Source of the DNA: Paraclostridium sordellii
Lineage (GTDB): Bacteria; Bacillota; Clostridia; Peptostreptococcales; Peptostreptococcaceae
Direction of reading: 5' to 3'
DNA length: 64,000 bases
Assembly: GCF_000953675.1 (NCBI RefSeq)
Contig: NZ_LN679998.1
Coordinates: 1,697,911-1,761,910, forward strand
Position 1 is the first letter of the stretch. Every line of letters starts with the position of its first letter. Below are positions 34,075 through 44,306 of the stretch, piece by piece. The position numbers were made by a program, and so were the translations under genes. A model generated the notes under the pieces. The model worked only from the letters and a program-made list of their open reading frames with translations. It ran no database searches and was not told the origin of the DNA.

Positions 34075-36216
34075 TTATAGTCCAGATTCTCTAAATTTAT
34101 CATTCATAAATTCAGTAGCTTTATGAAATGGCTTTTTAAGTATAACTAATAATAAAAATATTATAAAGAATACTCCTAACATCTCTAGGTCATAGTATAC
34201 AGCGCTCATACTAGGGCCAGCTATAGCTTCTCTAAATCCATCTATTGCATAAGTAAATGGCCAAAATGGTTGCAATACTTCAAATATTTTAGGATTTGTC
34301 TGTATTGGATATATACCTCCAGAACCTGCAATTTGAAATACCATTACAAATACAGCAAGTGCTTTACCAACATTTCCAAATAAAGAAACTAGTGTAAATA
34401 TTATTGTTGTAAATAATATTGATGAAACTATTGTAAATGTATATAAAAGAGGTATACTTACTGGTGCTTGAAATAAGAAAATATCTCCTGTTGCTATTAT
34501 TAATGATTGTATTAGTGATACAGTCATAAATGTAAGCATTTTACCAAAATGTTTTTGAACTAAATTAGTATGTTCTCGGTCTAACTCTTCACATTCAGTA
34601 GTAAGTAATGATGTTGATAATAAAGCTCCAACCCATATAGCTAGTACTGAATAAAATGGCATCAAAGCAACTCCAAATATACCAGCTTTATATAATTCTA
34701 CAGTTTTTACGTTAACTGGAGATGATATAAAAGATGCTATCTCTTTAGAGTTCTTATTAAGAGTATCAATTAACTTATCTAGATTTTTATCTGTTAAAAC
34801 TTTTGTTTTATCTATTAAAGTATCTAAATCTTTCTCAAATTTATCAAGTTGTTTAGATATGTTAGTTGCTTGCTTTGCAGCTAAATCACTACTTGATATT
34901 CCATAACTTGAAAGTGCATTTAATTGTGGAACTATTACATTTATACTATCTAATACATTATTTATATTACCTGAACTTGAAACCATAGCATCTCCTACAG
35001 AATTTAAACTATTAGATATATCTGTAGTTAAACTACTACTTATACTATTTAGATTATTATTAAATGAATTTACTAAATCAGATAAAGAGTTTAATTGTTC
35101 ATTTATTTTATCCTTCCCTTCATTGTTATCTATTAAAGATTTTATATTGTTTAATTTATCATTTTCTGAAGAAAGGATATCTTTTAAATTTTTAAGCTTA
35201 TCTATTACTTTATTATTTATTGAAGTATCTTTTAATCCTTCAATAAAATCTATAAGTTTATCTATATTTTTTTCTAATGACGTAACTAGGTTTAAACTTG
35301 AATCTATGCTATCTTTTAAACTATCTTTTGATGTAGAATCGTCTATATTTTTTAAATTGTTAATTTCATTTTGAAGCTTACTGTTTAAGTTATTTATAGA
35401 GTTCATACTACTAGTTAAGTTTTGTGATGCATCATTAACACTATTTTGTGTAGATAAAACTAAATCTTTGCTATTATTTACTACAGATTTAAGATCATTT
35501 ACTTCTTGTGTTATTTTAGGAAGATTTCCTTTAGTATCTTTTAAATATTTTTTTAATGTAGATGCATGAGAATTTGCTTCTTTTACATAATCATTTATTT
35601 TTTCTAAGTTACTAGATGTACTATTTAACGCATCTTTTAACTCTAGTATTTGTGGTTTGTTATCCTCTAATTTTACACCTAACGATGATAAAAATGAAAA
35701 TGCCTCTTCATTTACAGTATCTACAAAATTTGCTTTGATTTCTTCAACTAACTTATCTTTAGCCACATCTGTTATTTTTGTCGCTATTGCATTTACCTTC
35801 TCATTTGCCTTATATATTATATTTGGCTTTTGTGGATCTTGAGTTGTAAGAGTTGCTAAATCCTTAGAAAAATCGCTAGGTATCTCAATTAATGCGTAAA
35901 ATTTTCCTTCGTTTAATTGGTAGTTACCTTGCCATTCGTCTACAAATTTCCAACCTATATTATGATCTTTCTTTAATTGATCTACTATTTCATTTCCTAC
36001 ATTTACAAATTTTCCATTAACTGAAGTACCTTCATCTTGATTTACCACAGCTACAGGAAGGTTTCCTGTATTTACATATGGATTCCAGCATGCTTTTATA
36101 TTTACCCATGCGTATAATGATGGGATTAGGCAAAGCACAGTTACAATTATAAAGGCTGCTGGAATAGTTGCTATATGTTTTAAATCTCTTAAGTAAATTC
36201 TAAAAACTTTTCTCAT
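34075..36216 (-). CDS. YhgE/Pip domain membrane protein (second of a tandem pair)
   Basis: This 713-residue protein has one N-terminal membrane segment, an extracytoplasmic region with VNIKACWNPY and VAVVNQDEGT near the start, a long coiled-coil centre (about 180-500) and five or six C-terminal membrane segments. This is the YhgE/Pip layout, related to ABC-2 permeases and ESX-associated or phage-infection proteins. The role is unknown. RBS GAGGTG lies 6 bases before ATG 36216; an upstream in-frame start at 36270 overlaps the previous gene and lacks a site. It starts 16 bases after its paralogue and shares the same layout and many motifs, so the two are a duplication. Confidence 0.88.
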   Translation of the reverse strand: MRKVFRIYLRDLKHIATIPAAFIIVTVLCLIPSLYAWVNIKACWNPYVNTGNLPVAVVNQDEGTSVNGKFVNVGNEIVDQLKKDHNIGWKFVDEWQGNYQLNEGKFYALIEIPSDFSKDLATLTTQDPQKPNIIYKANEKVNAIATKITDVAKDKLVEEIKANFVDTVNEEAFSFLSSLGVKLEDNKPQILELKDALNSTSSNLEKINDYVKEANSHASTLKKYLKDTKGNLPKITQEVNDLKSVVNNSKDLVLSTQNSVNDASQNLTSSMNSINNLNSKLQNEINNLKNIDDSTSKDSLKDSIDSSLNLVTSLEKNIDKLIDFIEGLKDTSINNKVIDKLKNLKDILSSENDKLNNIKSLIDNNEGKDKINEQLNSLSDLVNSFNNNLNSISSSLTTDISNSLNSVGDAMVSSSGNINNVLDSINVIVPQLNALSSYGISSSDLAAKQATNISKQLDKFEKDLDTLIDKTKVLTDKNLDKLIDTLNKNSKEIASFISSPVNVKTVELYKAGIFGVALMPFYSVLAIWVGALLSTSLLTTECEELDREHTNLVQKHFGKMLTFMTVSLIQSLIIATGDIFLFQAPVSIPLLYTFTIVSSILFTTIIFTLVSLFGNVGKALAVFVMVFQIAGSGGIYPIQTNPKIFEVLQPFWPFTYAIDGFREAIAGPSMSAVYYDLEMLGVFFIIFLLLVILKKPFHKATEFMNDKFRESGL

Positions 36217-36232
36217 ATTTTCACCTCTATAA

Positions 36233-38380
36233 TTATTCTGACAATCCAGATTCTTTAAATTCTTTTTCAAATCTTGTTACAGATTTATTTAATCTCTCTT
36301 TTAAGAAGTATCCAATCAGTATATTAATTACTCCAAATACTATTAATATAACAACATTAAACATAACTGTACTTAAAAGTGGTCCAGCTATTGCTTCTCT
36401 CAAGTTACTTAGTGTATAGGTAAATGGGAAAAATGGTTGAAGTATTCTAAATATTAATGGGTCAACTTGTATTGGATAAGTACCTCCAGAACCAGCTATT
36501 TGCATAACCATCATTACTATACCTATTGCTTTTCCTATATTCCCAAACAGAGAAACTAAAGTATATAAAATTATTGCAAATACTGCTGATGATAAAACCG
36601 CAGTAAATATAAATAATCCTAAACTTTCAGTTTGCACTCCAAGTACAAGTTTATCTCCTAAAGCTACTATAAATCCTTGTACCATAGCAAAGAATACAAA
36701 GGTTATCATTTTTCCAAGATATTTCTCTTTTATTCTTAAATCTTCAAAGCCTTCAGCTTCAGTTGTCATTAATGAGACTAAAACTATACCTCCAACCCAT
36801 AATGCTAAAGTTGTATATATAGGTGCCATACCTGAACCATAATTAGCTATTGGATATATAGGCTCTGATTTTAAGTTAAATGGATTTGATATATAATTTC
36901 CCATTACTTCTGGTTTACTTTGAAGAATTGCTATTATACCATCTAAATCATTGTCATTAACTTTTTTTAACTCTGTACTTAACATATGTATAGTTTCTTT
37001 AAATTGATTTAATTTATTGTCTAAGTCTTTAGACATTTCTGATGTTAAATCACTTCCTTGTGATGTATATCCTAGCATATCATTAACAGCTTTAACCAAA
37101 CCTTTAGAACTTTCTACTAAGCTAGATGCATCTTTAGTTGCAGTTACTAAGCTGTCAGCTGTATTGTTTAAAGCTGGTCTAACTTGAGAATCATATGAAT
37201 CTATTGCACTATTTACATTGTTTGATAAACTGCTTAATGTTGAATTTACAGAGTCTATCGTTTCTTTTATAGAATCTACTGACTCATTTAATTTACTGTT
37301 TAATGAACCTAAGCTGTCTTTCTCTGTATCTAATTGATCTTTAATATTTTCTAAATTATTTATCAGCTTGTTTATTTTTTCATTAGGTTTAATTTTATTA
37401 AATTCCTTTAAATATTTTACAATAGAATCTATTTGTGATTTGCTATTATCTATTTGCTTATTAATTTGAGATATAGCTGTTTTAGCTGCTTCTTTTGATG
37501 CTGAATCAGAATTATTTAAATTATTAACGATGTCTTTTATTTGGTTATTTTGATTATTTATTTGATTTAAAGTTGAATCTATTCCATTAAATGAATTATT
37601 TAAGCTATCTTTTATATTTTTTATATTTTCACTTGTATTTAAGTTAGCTTTTGAAACAGAATCTATTCCATTTGATACTTGAGGTAGTGTACTTTGAATA
37701 CTTTTTAAATACTCAGTTAAATTAGCTGAATTATTATTTACACTATCAAGAATAAAGTTTATTAAGTCCATATGCTCATCTAATGTTATTACAGCTTTTT
37801 TAACTTCCACTATTTTATCTTTACTATCCTCTATATCTTTACCATATGTATTTAGAGAAGAGAAAATAGTTTTATTTACTGTAGCTATAAAGTTTGAATT
37901 TATTTGATTTACAAGCGTTTCCTCAGCTACCTCAGTTATTTTTCCTGCAACTGGGTTTGATTTTGTATTTACCTTATATATAATAGTTGGTTTTTTAGGT
38001 TTTCCAGTTGCAACACTAGTTAAGTCCTTAGTAAAGTCACTTGGTATTTCTATCATTGCATAATAAGTTCCATCTAAAACTCCATGACTACCTTTTTTCT
38101 GACTTACAAATTTCCATCCTATTTTTTTATTTCTTCTAAGTTCGCTTATTACATCATTTCCTACATTTAACTTCTTGCCATCTAGAGTTGCACCTTTATC
38201 GTTATTTACTATTGCAATTGGTACAGTACTAGTATTCTCATAAGGGTTCCAACATGCTTTTATGTTTACCCAAGCATATAGAGATGGTAAAAAGCAAACA
38301 CCTATAATAATTATTAGTGCTATAGGGTTTCTAGATAAATTTTTAATATCTCTTTTGAAAACCTTAATTGCCTTTTTCAT
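36233..38380 (-). CDS. YhgE/Pip domain membrane protein (first of a tandem pair)
   Basis: This 715-residue protein has the same plan as the downstream paralogue: MKKAIKVFKRDIKNL then a membrane segment, VNIKACWNPY...IAIVNNDKGAT, a coiled-coil middle with repeated Asn/Ser-rich heptads, and C-terminal membrane segments containing GSGGTYPIQVDPLIFRILQPFFPFTYTLSNLREAIAGP. The latter block is highly conserved in both proteins. They may form a heteromeric membrane complex. GGAGGT lies 7 bases before ATG 38380. The next gene upstream is separated by a terminator, so the operon holds just these two. Confidence 0.88.
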   Translation of the reverse strand: MKKAIKVFKRDIKNLSRNPIALIIIIGVCFLPSLYAWVNIKACWNPYENTSTVPIAIVNNDKGATLDGKKLNVGNDVISELRRNKKIGWKFVSQKKGSHGVLDGTYYAMIEIPSDFTKDLTSVATGKPKKPTIIYKVNTKSNPVAGKITEVAEETLVNQINSNFIATVNKTIFSSLNTYGKDIEDSKDKIVEVKKAVITLDEHMDLINFILDSVNNNSANLTEYLKSIQSTLPQVSNGIDSVSKANLNTSENIKNIKDSLNNSFNGIDSTLNQINNQNNQIKDIVNNLNNSDSASKEAAKTAISQINKQIDNSKSQIDSIVKYLKEFNKIKPNEKINKLINNLENIKDQLDTEKDSLGSLNSKLNESVDSIKETIDSVNSTLSSLSNNVNSAIDSYDSQVRPALNNTADSLVTATKDASSLVESSKGLVKAVNDMLGYTSQGSDLTSEMSKDLDNKLNQFKETIHMLSTELKKVNDNDLDGIIAILQSKPEVMGNYISNPFNLKSEPIYPIANYGSGMAPIYTTLALWVGGIVLVSLMTTEAEGFEDLRIKEKYLGKMITFVFFAMVQGFIVALGDKLVLGVQTESLGLFIFTAVLSSAVFAIILYTLVSLFGNIGKAIGIVMMVMQIAGSGGTYPIQVDPLIFRILQPFFPFTYTLSNLREAIAGPLLSTVMFNVVILIVFGVINILIGYFLKERLNKSVTRFEKEFKESGLSE

Positions 38381-38511
38381 ATTTACCTCCATTTTTTCGA
38401 CATTTCGTTAGAATTCTAAGCATCAATGTATACATTATAACATTTTTTTACATACAATTTAACATTTAATAAAATGTGTATTAATTTTAAATATTTAGTC
38501 TTTTAAATAAA

Positions 38512-38545
38512 AAAAGATTTATACATATAAATGTATAAATCTTTT
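38512..38545 (-). terminator. Terminator of the PAS histidine kinase gene
   Basis: A 15-bp perfect stem (38512-38526 with 38531-38545) has loop ATAA. Confidence 0.82.
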
Positions 38546-38553
38546 ACATTGTA

Positions 38554-40431
38554 TTATGAATATATATCAGAAAATTCCACATTCATCCAATTCACTCTAT
38601 TGATATATTTAGGATTCTCAAAAACATTGTCACTATTTTCACCTACTAAGTCACATGGTAAAGTAATTATAAATTCACTTCCTTCTCCAATTATACTATT
38701 TACACATATACTTCCACCATGTATTTCAACTAGCGATTTAACTAAGCTAAGTCCGATTCCGCTACCTTCTCTATCCTTTTTAAATTTATCCTTTACCTGT
38801 TCAAATCTTCTAAATATAACATTTAACTTTTCTGGAGGTATTCCTATACCTGAATCTTTTACTCTTATTTCTACATCTTCTCTGCAATTTACGCTTACTT
38901 CTATCCTTCCACCTGGATGATTAAATTTAATAGCATTAGATATTAAATTTAACATTATTCTTTCCATATTATCTTGATCAAATCCTATTATTTTTTCTTC
39001 TGTATCTGTATCAAATATTATACTTAGATTATTGTCTTTTACAAAATCCGCAACAGATAAACATATATTCTCAATGCAACTTACAATATTATTATTTTTA
39101 GGTGAATAATTGAAGCACCCTGCATCTAACCTTGTAGTATCAATCAAGTTATTAACTAATTTTAATAATCTATTAGAGTTTTGCCCAATTATACTCAAAT
39201 ATTTCTCGAAATATTCTAAATTTTCATCATTTATTTTATTTAATTTTAAGTTTATAACTTGAAGCGCGCTAAAAATTAAGTTTATAGGTGTCCTAAGTTC
39301 ATGGGATAAATTTGCAAAAAAGTCCATTCGCAATTTTTCAAGTTCTAAGTCTAACTCTTTATCTTGAGTAATATCACTTAATATGCCTATTTTTTTTAAT
39401 ACTTTTCCATTTTCATCTAATATGGGAACAAACTTGGCAAATATCCATTGTTCTTCTAGCCCTTTTCTTTTTATTCTGAAAGTTAAATTATAAGGTTTGT
39501 TAAATTCATAACCCTTAGGCCCGTTTTCAAATTCAATTTCATTTCCATTTTTAATCCAACCCTCTATATCTTTATATGATTCTCCTAATTGAAATCCAAA
39601 CATTTTCTCAAAAGCAGGACTTATATATTGAACTTTTGATTCATCTAATATAATAATAGAATCATGTATATTATTTGCAATTTCTAAAAATATTTTTTCA
39701 TTCTTTTCTGTACTTTTAAAAACTTCCACTTTACTAGTCATTTCTATAGATATTCCAATTGTTCCTAAGATAATATTATTTACACTATCGATAAACGGGC
39801 ATTTTACTGTTTGAAAATATCCTAGCTTATTTTTATCTAAATAAATAGTATCTTCATAAATATTCATTTTATTATCTTTCATAACATTATTGTCTTGACC
39901 AATAAACTCATTTGCAAGCTCTCTAGACATAATCTCATAATCAGTTTTTCCTACTACATCATCATATATTTTGTCGAAAAATTCCAAAAACTTATCATTT
40001 ACGTCTACATAAATGCCATCTCTATCTTTAATCCAAGCCAAACATGGAGAATTTTTCAGTTCAGAAGATAGCTTAAAACATTGATCACTAATTTTAGTAA
40101 ATCTTATGTGAAACTCTTCATTTCCCGAACTATATATTTCCATATTAAAATGTGTATCTATTTTTTCTATATATATCAATTTTGTATATTTTTTATTTTC
40201 TTTTGCTTTTCTAAATATTTTTGTCCATTCATCTAATTTAGATTGTTCTATACTGTTTAATAGATATTCATTCATTATATTTTCATCGTGCGTATCAAAA
40301 AATCTCTTATAAGCTTTATTAAACTCTTTAACTTCCACACCTATAAATTTTTTATCATTATCCGTTTTAACTTTTATGTGTATGTAAGCCATAGGACTAT
40401 CTTCTATCATTTCCCTATATATACGATCCAT
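38554..40431 (-). CDS. Cytoplasmic PAS-domain histidine kinase
   Basis: This 625-residue soluble kinase has three PAS-like domains (about 5-115, 120-235, 245-355), then a HisKA dimerisation domain with the phospho-accepting H377 (FFANLSHELRTPIN) and a HATPase domain (NLISNAIKFN, DSGIGIPPEKL, GSGIGLSLVKSLVEIHGG). No response-regulator gene is adjacent, so it is an orphan kinase. The C-terminal tail ends VEFSDIYS, very similar to the end of the kinase at 62442. Clostridial orphan kinases often feed the sporulation regulator Spo0A; whether this one does is unknown. GGGGGA lies 6 bases before the ATG. It diverges from the transporter gene. Confidence 0.93.
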   Translation of the reverse strand: MDRIYREMIEDSPMAYIHIKVKTDNDKKFIGVEVKEFNKAYKRFFDTHDENIMNEYLLNSIEQSKLDEWTKIFRKAKENKKYTKLIYIEKIDTHFNMEIYSSGNEEFHIRFTKISDQCFKLSSELKNSPCLAWIKDRDGIYVDVNDKFLEFFDKIYDDVVGKTDYEIMSRELANEFIGQDNNVMKDNKMNIYEDTIYLDKNKLGYFQTVKCPFIDSVNNIILGTIGISIEMTSKVEVFKSTEKNEKIFLEIANNIHDSIIILDESKVQYISPAFEKMFGFQLGESYKDIEGWIKNGNEIEFENGPKGYEFNKPYNLTFRIKRKGLEEQWIFAKFVPILDENGKVLKKIGILSDITQDKELDLELEKLRMDFFANLSHELRTPINLIFSALQVINLKLNKINDENLEYFEKYLSIIGQNSNRLLKLVNNLIDTTRLDAGCFNYSPKNNNIVSCIENICLSVADFVKDNNLSIIFDTDTEEKIIGFDQDNMERIMLNLISNAIKFNHPGGRIEVSVNCREDVEIRVKDSGIGIPPEKLNVIFRRFEQVKDKFKKDREGSGIGLSLVKSLVEIHGGSICVNSIIGEGSEFIITLPCDLVGENSDNVFENPKYINRVNWMNVEFSDIYS

Positions 40432-40673
40432 ATTTTCCCCCTGTATAAAATTATATATATATAATTTTATACATTTTAGTTATTATTTTCAATAAAATGC
40501 TTTATTTTTTATGAAATTTCATCAAATTAGTTTATTTTATATAGAATTTAGTCGAAAATATATTATTTTATCACCTGTGCTTAGTTTCACTAAATATTGT
40601 ATTTCATCTACATGTAACTAACTCTACCCATTTTTCATATGATACTATATCACTTTAAAGGGGGATAAGCATT

Positions 40674-42047
40674 ATGACATTAACTGGAGCTCACTATATT
40701 TATATATTTTTTATTATAATAATTTTAATTACTATGATTTTTAAAAAGGATACTATCGTTCCATGTACTTTAGGAATTTTCTTTATATCATTATTTTATA
40801 CAAGAAATATAGCATCTTCGGTTGGATCTATATTTAATTCCTTGATAATTTCTTTAGTTGAACTTGGACCTGTTATAATGATTATTTCAATTATGGTTGC
40901 ATTATCAAAATCACTTCAGGATAATTATGCTATAGAATATATGATAAAGCCTTTTTCTAAAATTATAAAAAATGAAACAACTGCCTTTTTTACAGTAGGT
41001 ATTTTTATGATGATACTTTCTTGGTTTTTCTGGCCTAGCCCTGCTGTTGCCCTTGTAGGTGCTATATTTTTACCCATAGCCATAAAATCTGGTCTTCCAG
41101 CTATAGGAGTTGCAGTATCTCTTAATTTATTTGGTCATGGACTAGCACTCTCTACAGATTTTATAATCCAAGGTGCACCTAGTATAACTTCAGGAGCTGC
41201 AGGTGTAGAGGTTTCAAGTGTTATAAGTAGTGGAATGATTTTATTTTGGGTTATGGCTGTAGTTACTATAGGAGTATCATTTTATATGTTAAAAAGAGAT
41301 ATTAAAAAAGGTATTTTTAAATCTGAAATAAATAAAAATAAAAAAATGGATATAAAAATATTTAATACAAAAGCTAAATTTGCAACCTTTTTAGTACTAA
41401 TCATGTTTGTTCTAGATATCTTTGCTATGTACAAATTCAATCTAAAGGGTGGAGATGCAACCGCTTTACTTGGTGGTACAGCTGTATTTTTATTAATTAT
41501 AATAAATATAGTTAACCACGGTAAAAACAGTTTAGAAAAAATCTGTAATAATATAACTGATGGTTTTTTATTTGGAATTAAAATCTTTGCAGTGATAATA
41601 CCTATAGGTGCATTTTTTTATATGGGAGAAGTAACCCCTTTAAATAATCTATTAGGAGATGTTTTACCTGCTTCTTCTCAAGGTTTATTGTCAGACATAG
41701 GAATATACCTTTCTAAAGTAGTTCCTCTTAATAAATATGTAGTTTCTATAATGGAAACTATAGTAGGGTGTATAACCGGTCTTGATGGGTCTGGGTTTTC
41801 AGGTATGGCTTTAGCTGGGTCTACAGCTTCTGTATTTGGTAATGCTACTGCCACAAATGTATCTACTCTAGCTGCTCTTGGTCAGATAGGAGCAATATGG
41901 ACTGGCGGAGGATGTTTAGTACCTTGGTCAGTAGTATCAGCTGCAGCTATTTGCGGTGTTAATCCTATAGAACTTGCTAAACGAAATTTAATTCCTGTTT
42001 GTTCAGGATTATTTGTAACTACAATTGTTGCTATGTTTATTATATAA
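40674..42047 (+). CDS. Multi-pass membrane transporter, ion transporter-like, substrate unknown
   Basis: This 457-residue protein has about eleven membrane segments. Two conserved-looking stretches, GIFMMILSWFFWPSPAVALVGAIFLPIAIKSGLPAIGVAVSLNLFGHGLALSTDFIIQGAP (about 103-165) and GSTASVFGNATATNVSTLAALGQIGAIWTGGGCLVPW near the end, suggest a re-entrant-loop transporter of the ion-transporter superfamily (related to gluconate, citrate or NhaC carriers). I cannot place the family firmly. GGGGGA precedes the ATG. It diverges from the PAS kinase gene, which may regulate it. Confidence 0.78.
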   Translation: MTLTGAHYIYIFFIIIILITMIFKKDTIVPCTLGIFFISLFYTRNIASSVGSIFNSLIISLVELGPVIMIISIMVALSKSLQDNYAIEYMIKPFSKIIKNETTAFFTVGIFMMILSWFFWPSPAVALVGAIFLPIAIKSGLPAIGVAVSLNLFGHGLALSTDFIIQGAPSITSGAAGVEVSSVISSGMILFWVMAVVTIGVSFYMLKRDIKKGIFKSEINKNKKMDIKIFNTKAKFATFLVLIMFVLDIFAMYKFNLKGGDATALLGGTAVFLLIIINIVNHGKNSLEKICNNITDGFLFGIKIFAVIIPIGAFFYMGEVTPLNNLLGDVLPASSQGLLSDIGIYLSKVVPLNKYVVSIMETIVGCITGLDGSGFSGMALAGSTASVFGNATATNVSTLAALGQIGAIWTGGGCLVPWSVVSAAAICGVNPIELAKRNLIPVCSGLFVTTIVAMFII

Positions 42048-42084
42048 AGATTTGAGAATATAACTTTTTAGTTGTAATTTAAAT

Positions 42085-42118
42085 AAAAAAGCTTATCTGA
42101 CTTTAGATAAGCTTTTTT
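42085..42118. terminator. Bidirectional terminator between the transporter and HD-GYP genes
   Basis: A 14-bp perfect stem (42085-42098 with 42105-42118), loop GACTTT, T runs on both strands. Confidence 0.9.
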
Positions 42119-44306
42119 ATTTATAAATATTATAAATATGATTAATATCTTTATTTATTTTTATAAATATATCTACAATTTCAGGATCAAAGTGCTTTCC
42201 TTTTTCTGATAAAATTATATCTATTGATTTTTTATGGCTAAAACCTTTTTTATAACATCTTTCCATCCTAAGCGCGTCATAGACATCTGCAATCGCAACT
42301 ATTCTAGCTTCAAGAGGTATTTTTTCTCCTTTTAGTCCTTTTAAATAACCTGTACCATCATATCTTTCATGATGATATAAAATAATATTATTTGCAACAT
42401 TTCCTAAATCATTTTTCTTAATAATATCAAATCCTATAGAAACATGTTCTCTCATTATTTCCATTTCTTCTTTAGTTAATTTACCTGATTTTTTAAGTAT
42501 TTTATCCGGTATACCAACTTTTCCTATATCATGTAAGGATGAAAAGAATACTATTTCATTTATAAATTCTTTGCTACAATTCATTGCTTTAGCTATAGCT
42601 TCGCAGTATTTAGAAATTCGTTTTATATGATTTCCTGTATCAGAATCATTTAATGCATTAACATCTTCCAGAGTTTCAACTAATGATAAAACTAATCGTT
42701 CATTTTTATCTAGAGCCTCATGAAGGTTATTATGAAAATCATTTTTTAATCTCATTTCTTTTTTCAACTTTAAAATATATATTGAACTAATAACCAAAAT
42801 ACCTAACAGAGCTAAAATAATTTTTATTATAGGTTCATAATCTATTTCCTTGTTTTCTTCAATACTTATCTCATTTAATTTTGGAAATAAATATGAACTC
42901 ATTGTGTTGTCTACTTTTTCCATTATACTGACTAATTGTTTATATTCTTTATTTACTCCTATATGTTCATAAAAGACTTTCTTAACAAATCCAACTTGGT
43001 ATATATCTTTATATGTATCTTCTTTTTTATTATAGTTTGCCATTATAAAATTATCTCCTAAGAAATAATCTATTTCTCCTTCATGTAAAGCTTTTGTCAT
43101 TTCATTATAATCTTTATATTGCGTACATTCATAGTCTATTAAGTTGTCTTCTATAAATTTTTTATCAGCATTTTTTACAATTCCAATTTTATATCCTTCT
43201 AAATCATTTATACTATCAATTATTTTTTCGTAACTTGAATATATATATAAATTATATTTATTATAAGTATTCATCAAATTTAGTTTCTTCTCATTATTGT
43301 CACTTTCAGAAACCCCAAAATATAACATAGGTTTTTTATTTTGTATACTCCTATAATCTTTAAAAGATACATCTAATAAATATTCAAGCATATTTATGTA
43401 ATCATTTAATATACCCTTATGCTTTAAATCTCGGTAGTAATATGGCTCAAACTTATAATTAATTTTAATAGGTATATTTTGATTTTTTCTTAACCAATCT
43501 TTTTCTTCATCTGTAAATTTTAGACTGTACTTTAAATAGTTTAATTGATTTTTTATCTTAATTTGTTCCATGTATTTTTTAGTAATGCTTTTTAATGCTT
43601 TATTAATTAAGCTTCCAAGTACTTTATCTTTTTTTACAGCTGCCCTTAATCCTATATCAAATTTATTAGATATATTGCTTTGATATAAGGTTTGATCATG
43701 TGAGAGTTTTAATCCTTTAATTATTTCACTATTTCCAATAAAGCCATATATATCATTATCTTCATATAATCTTTTTATATCTTGAATATTATCAATTATT
43801 ACAAAATTTACTTTTCCTTTGTAAATTTTAACTAAATCTTTAAAATATTTATGAATAGCTATTGGCCTTCCTTCCAACTCTTTTAATGATTTAATCTTTC
43901 CATGTGTATAAAGTTTTAATTTAATTGAATCATATGGATTTGTTATATAATAATCTTCTTTGTTATAATTATTATTTTCACTAGACCAAATTATATCTGA
44001 ATCTGAACTTGAATTATTGTTATTTGTTTCAATATTTATTCCGTATAATTCATTTATATATTTACTCAAATCCTCAAGTACTCCTGAAGCTTTTCCATGT
44101 ATTTCGTAATAATACATATTATTATTTAATATTGGACTCGCAGTTATTTTTCTGGATTTATTTTCTTTAATCCATTGTTGTTCCTCTTTTGTTAAATTCA
44201 GAGAACTATACTTACTTTCTGTATTTAAAATATGGATTGATAATATTACAAAAATAAAAATAATTATGAATATACAAATAACTAATTTAAACTTATTTGT
44301 TTTCAA
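42117..44306 (-). CDS. HD-GYP cyclic-di-GMP phosphodiesterase with tandem extracellular sensor domains
   Basis: Membrane-bound receptor enzyme. An N-terminal membrane segment is followed by two periplasmic-binding-protein-like domains (about 40-265 and 270-495). Each starts with a similar phrase (TKEEQQWIKEN and TDEEKDWLRKN). A second membrane segment (IIKIILALLGILVISSIYIL) and a cytoplasmic HD-GYP domain (about 545-725) come next. The HD-GYP motifs are intact: HDIGK, HHERYDGTGYLKGLKGEKIP and the DVYDALR segment. Such enzymes degrade cyclic di-GMP. The frame opens at TTG 44324, whose following codons contain the GGAGG; the better start is TTG 44306, giving 729 residues. The sensor ligand is unknown. 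Confidence 0.9.
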   Translation of the reverse strand: MKTNKFKLVICIFIIIFIFVILSIHILNTESKYSSLNLTKEEQQWIKENKSRKITASPILNNNMYYYEIHGKASGVLEDLSKYINELYGINIETNNNNSSSDSDIIWSSENNNYNKEDYYITNPYDSIKLKLYTHGKIKSLKELEGRPIAIHKYFKDLVKIYKGKVNFVIIDNIQDIKRLYEDNDIYGFIGNSEIIKGLKLSHDQTLYQSNISNKFDIGLRAAVKKDKVLGSLINKALKSITKKYMEQIKIKNQLNYLKYSLKFTDEEKDWLRKNQNIPIKINYKFEPYYYRDLKHKGILNDYINMLEYLLDVSFKDYRSIQNKKPMLYFGVSESDNNEKKLNLMNTYNKYNLYIYSSYEKIIDSINDLEGYKIGIVKNADKKFIEDNLIDYECTQYKDYNEMTKALHEGEIDYFLGDNFIMANYNKKEDTYKDIYQVGFVKKVFYEHIGVNKEYKQLVSIMEKVDNTMSSYLFPKLNEISIEENKEIDYEPIIKIILALLGILVISSIYILKLKKEMRLKNDFHNNLHEALDKNERLVLSLVETLEDVNALNDSDTGNHIKRISKYCEAIAKAMNCSKEFINEIVFFSSLHDIGKVGIPDKILKKSGKLTKEEMEIMREHVSIGFDIIKKNDLGNVANNIILYHHERYDGTGYLKGLKGEKIPLEARIVAIADVYDALRMERCYKKGFSHKKSIDIILSEKGKHFDPEIVDIFIKINKDINHIYNIYK

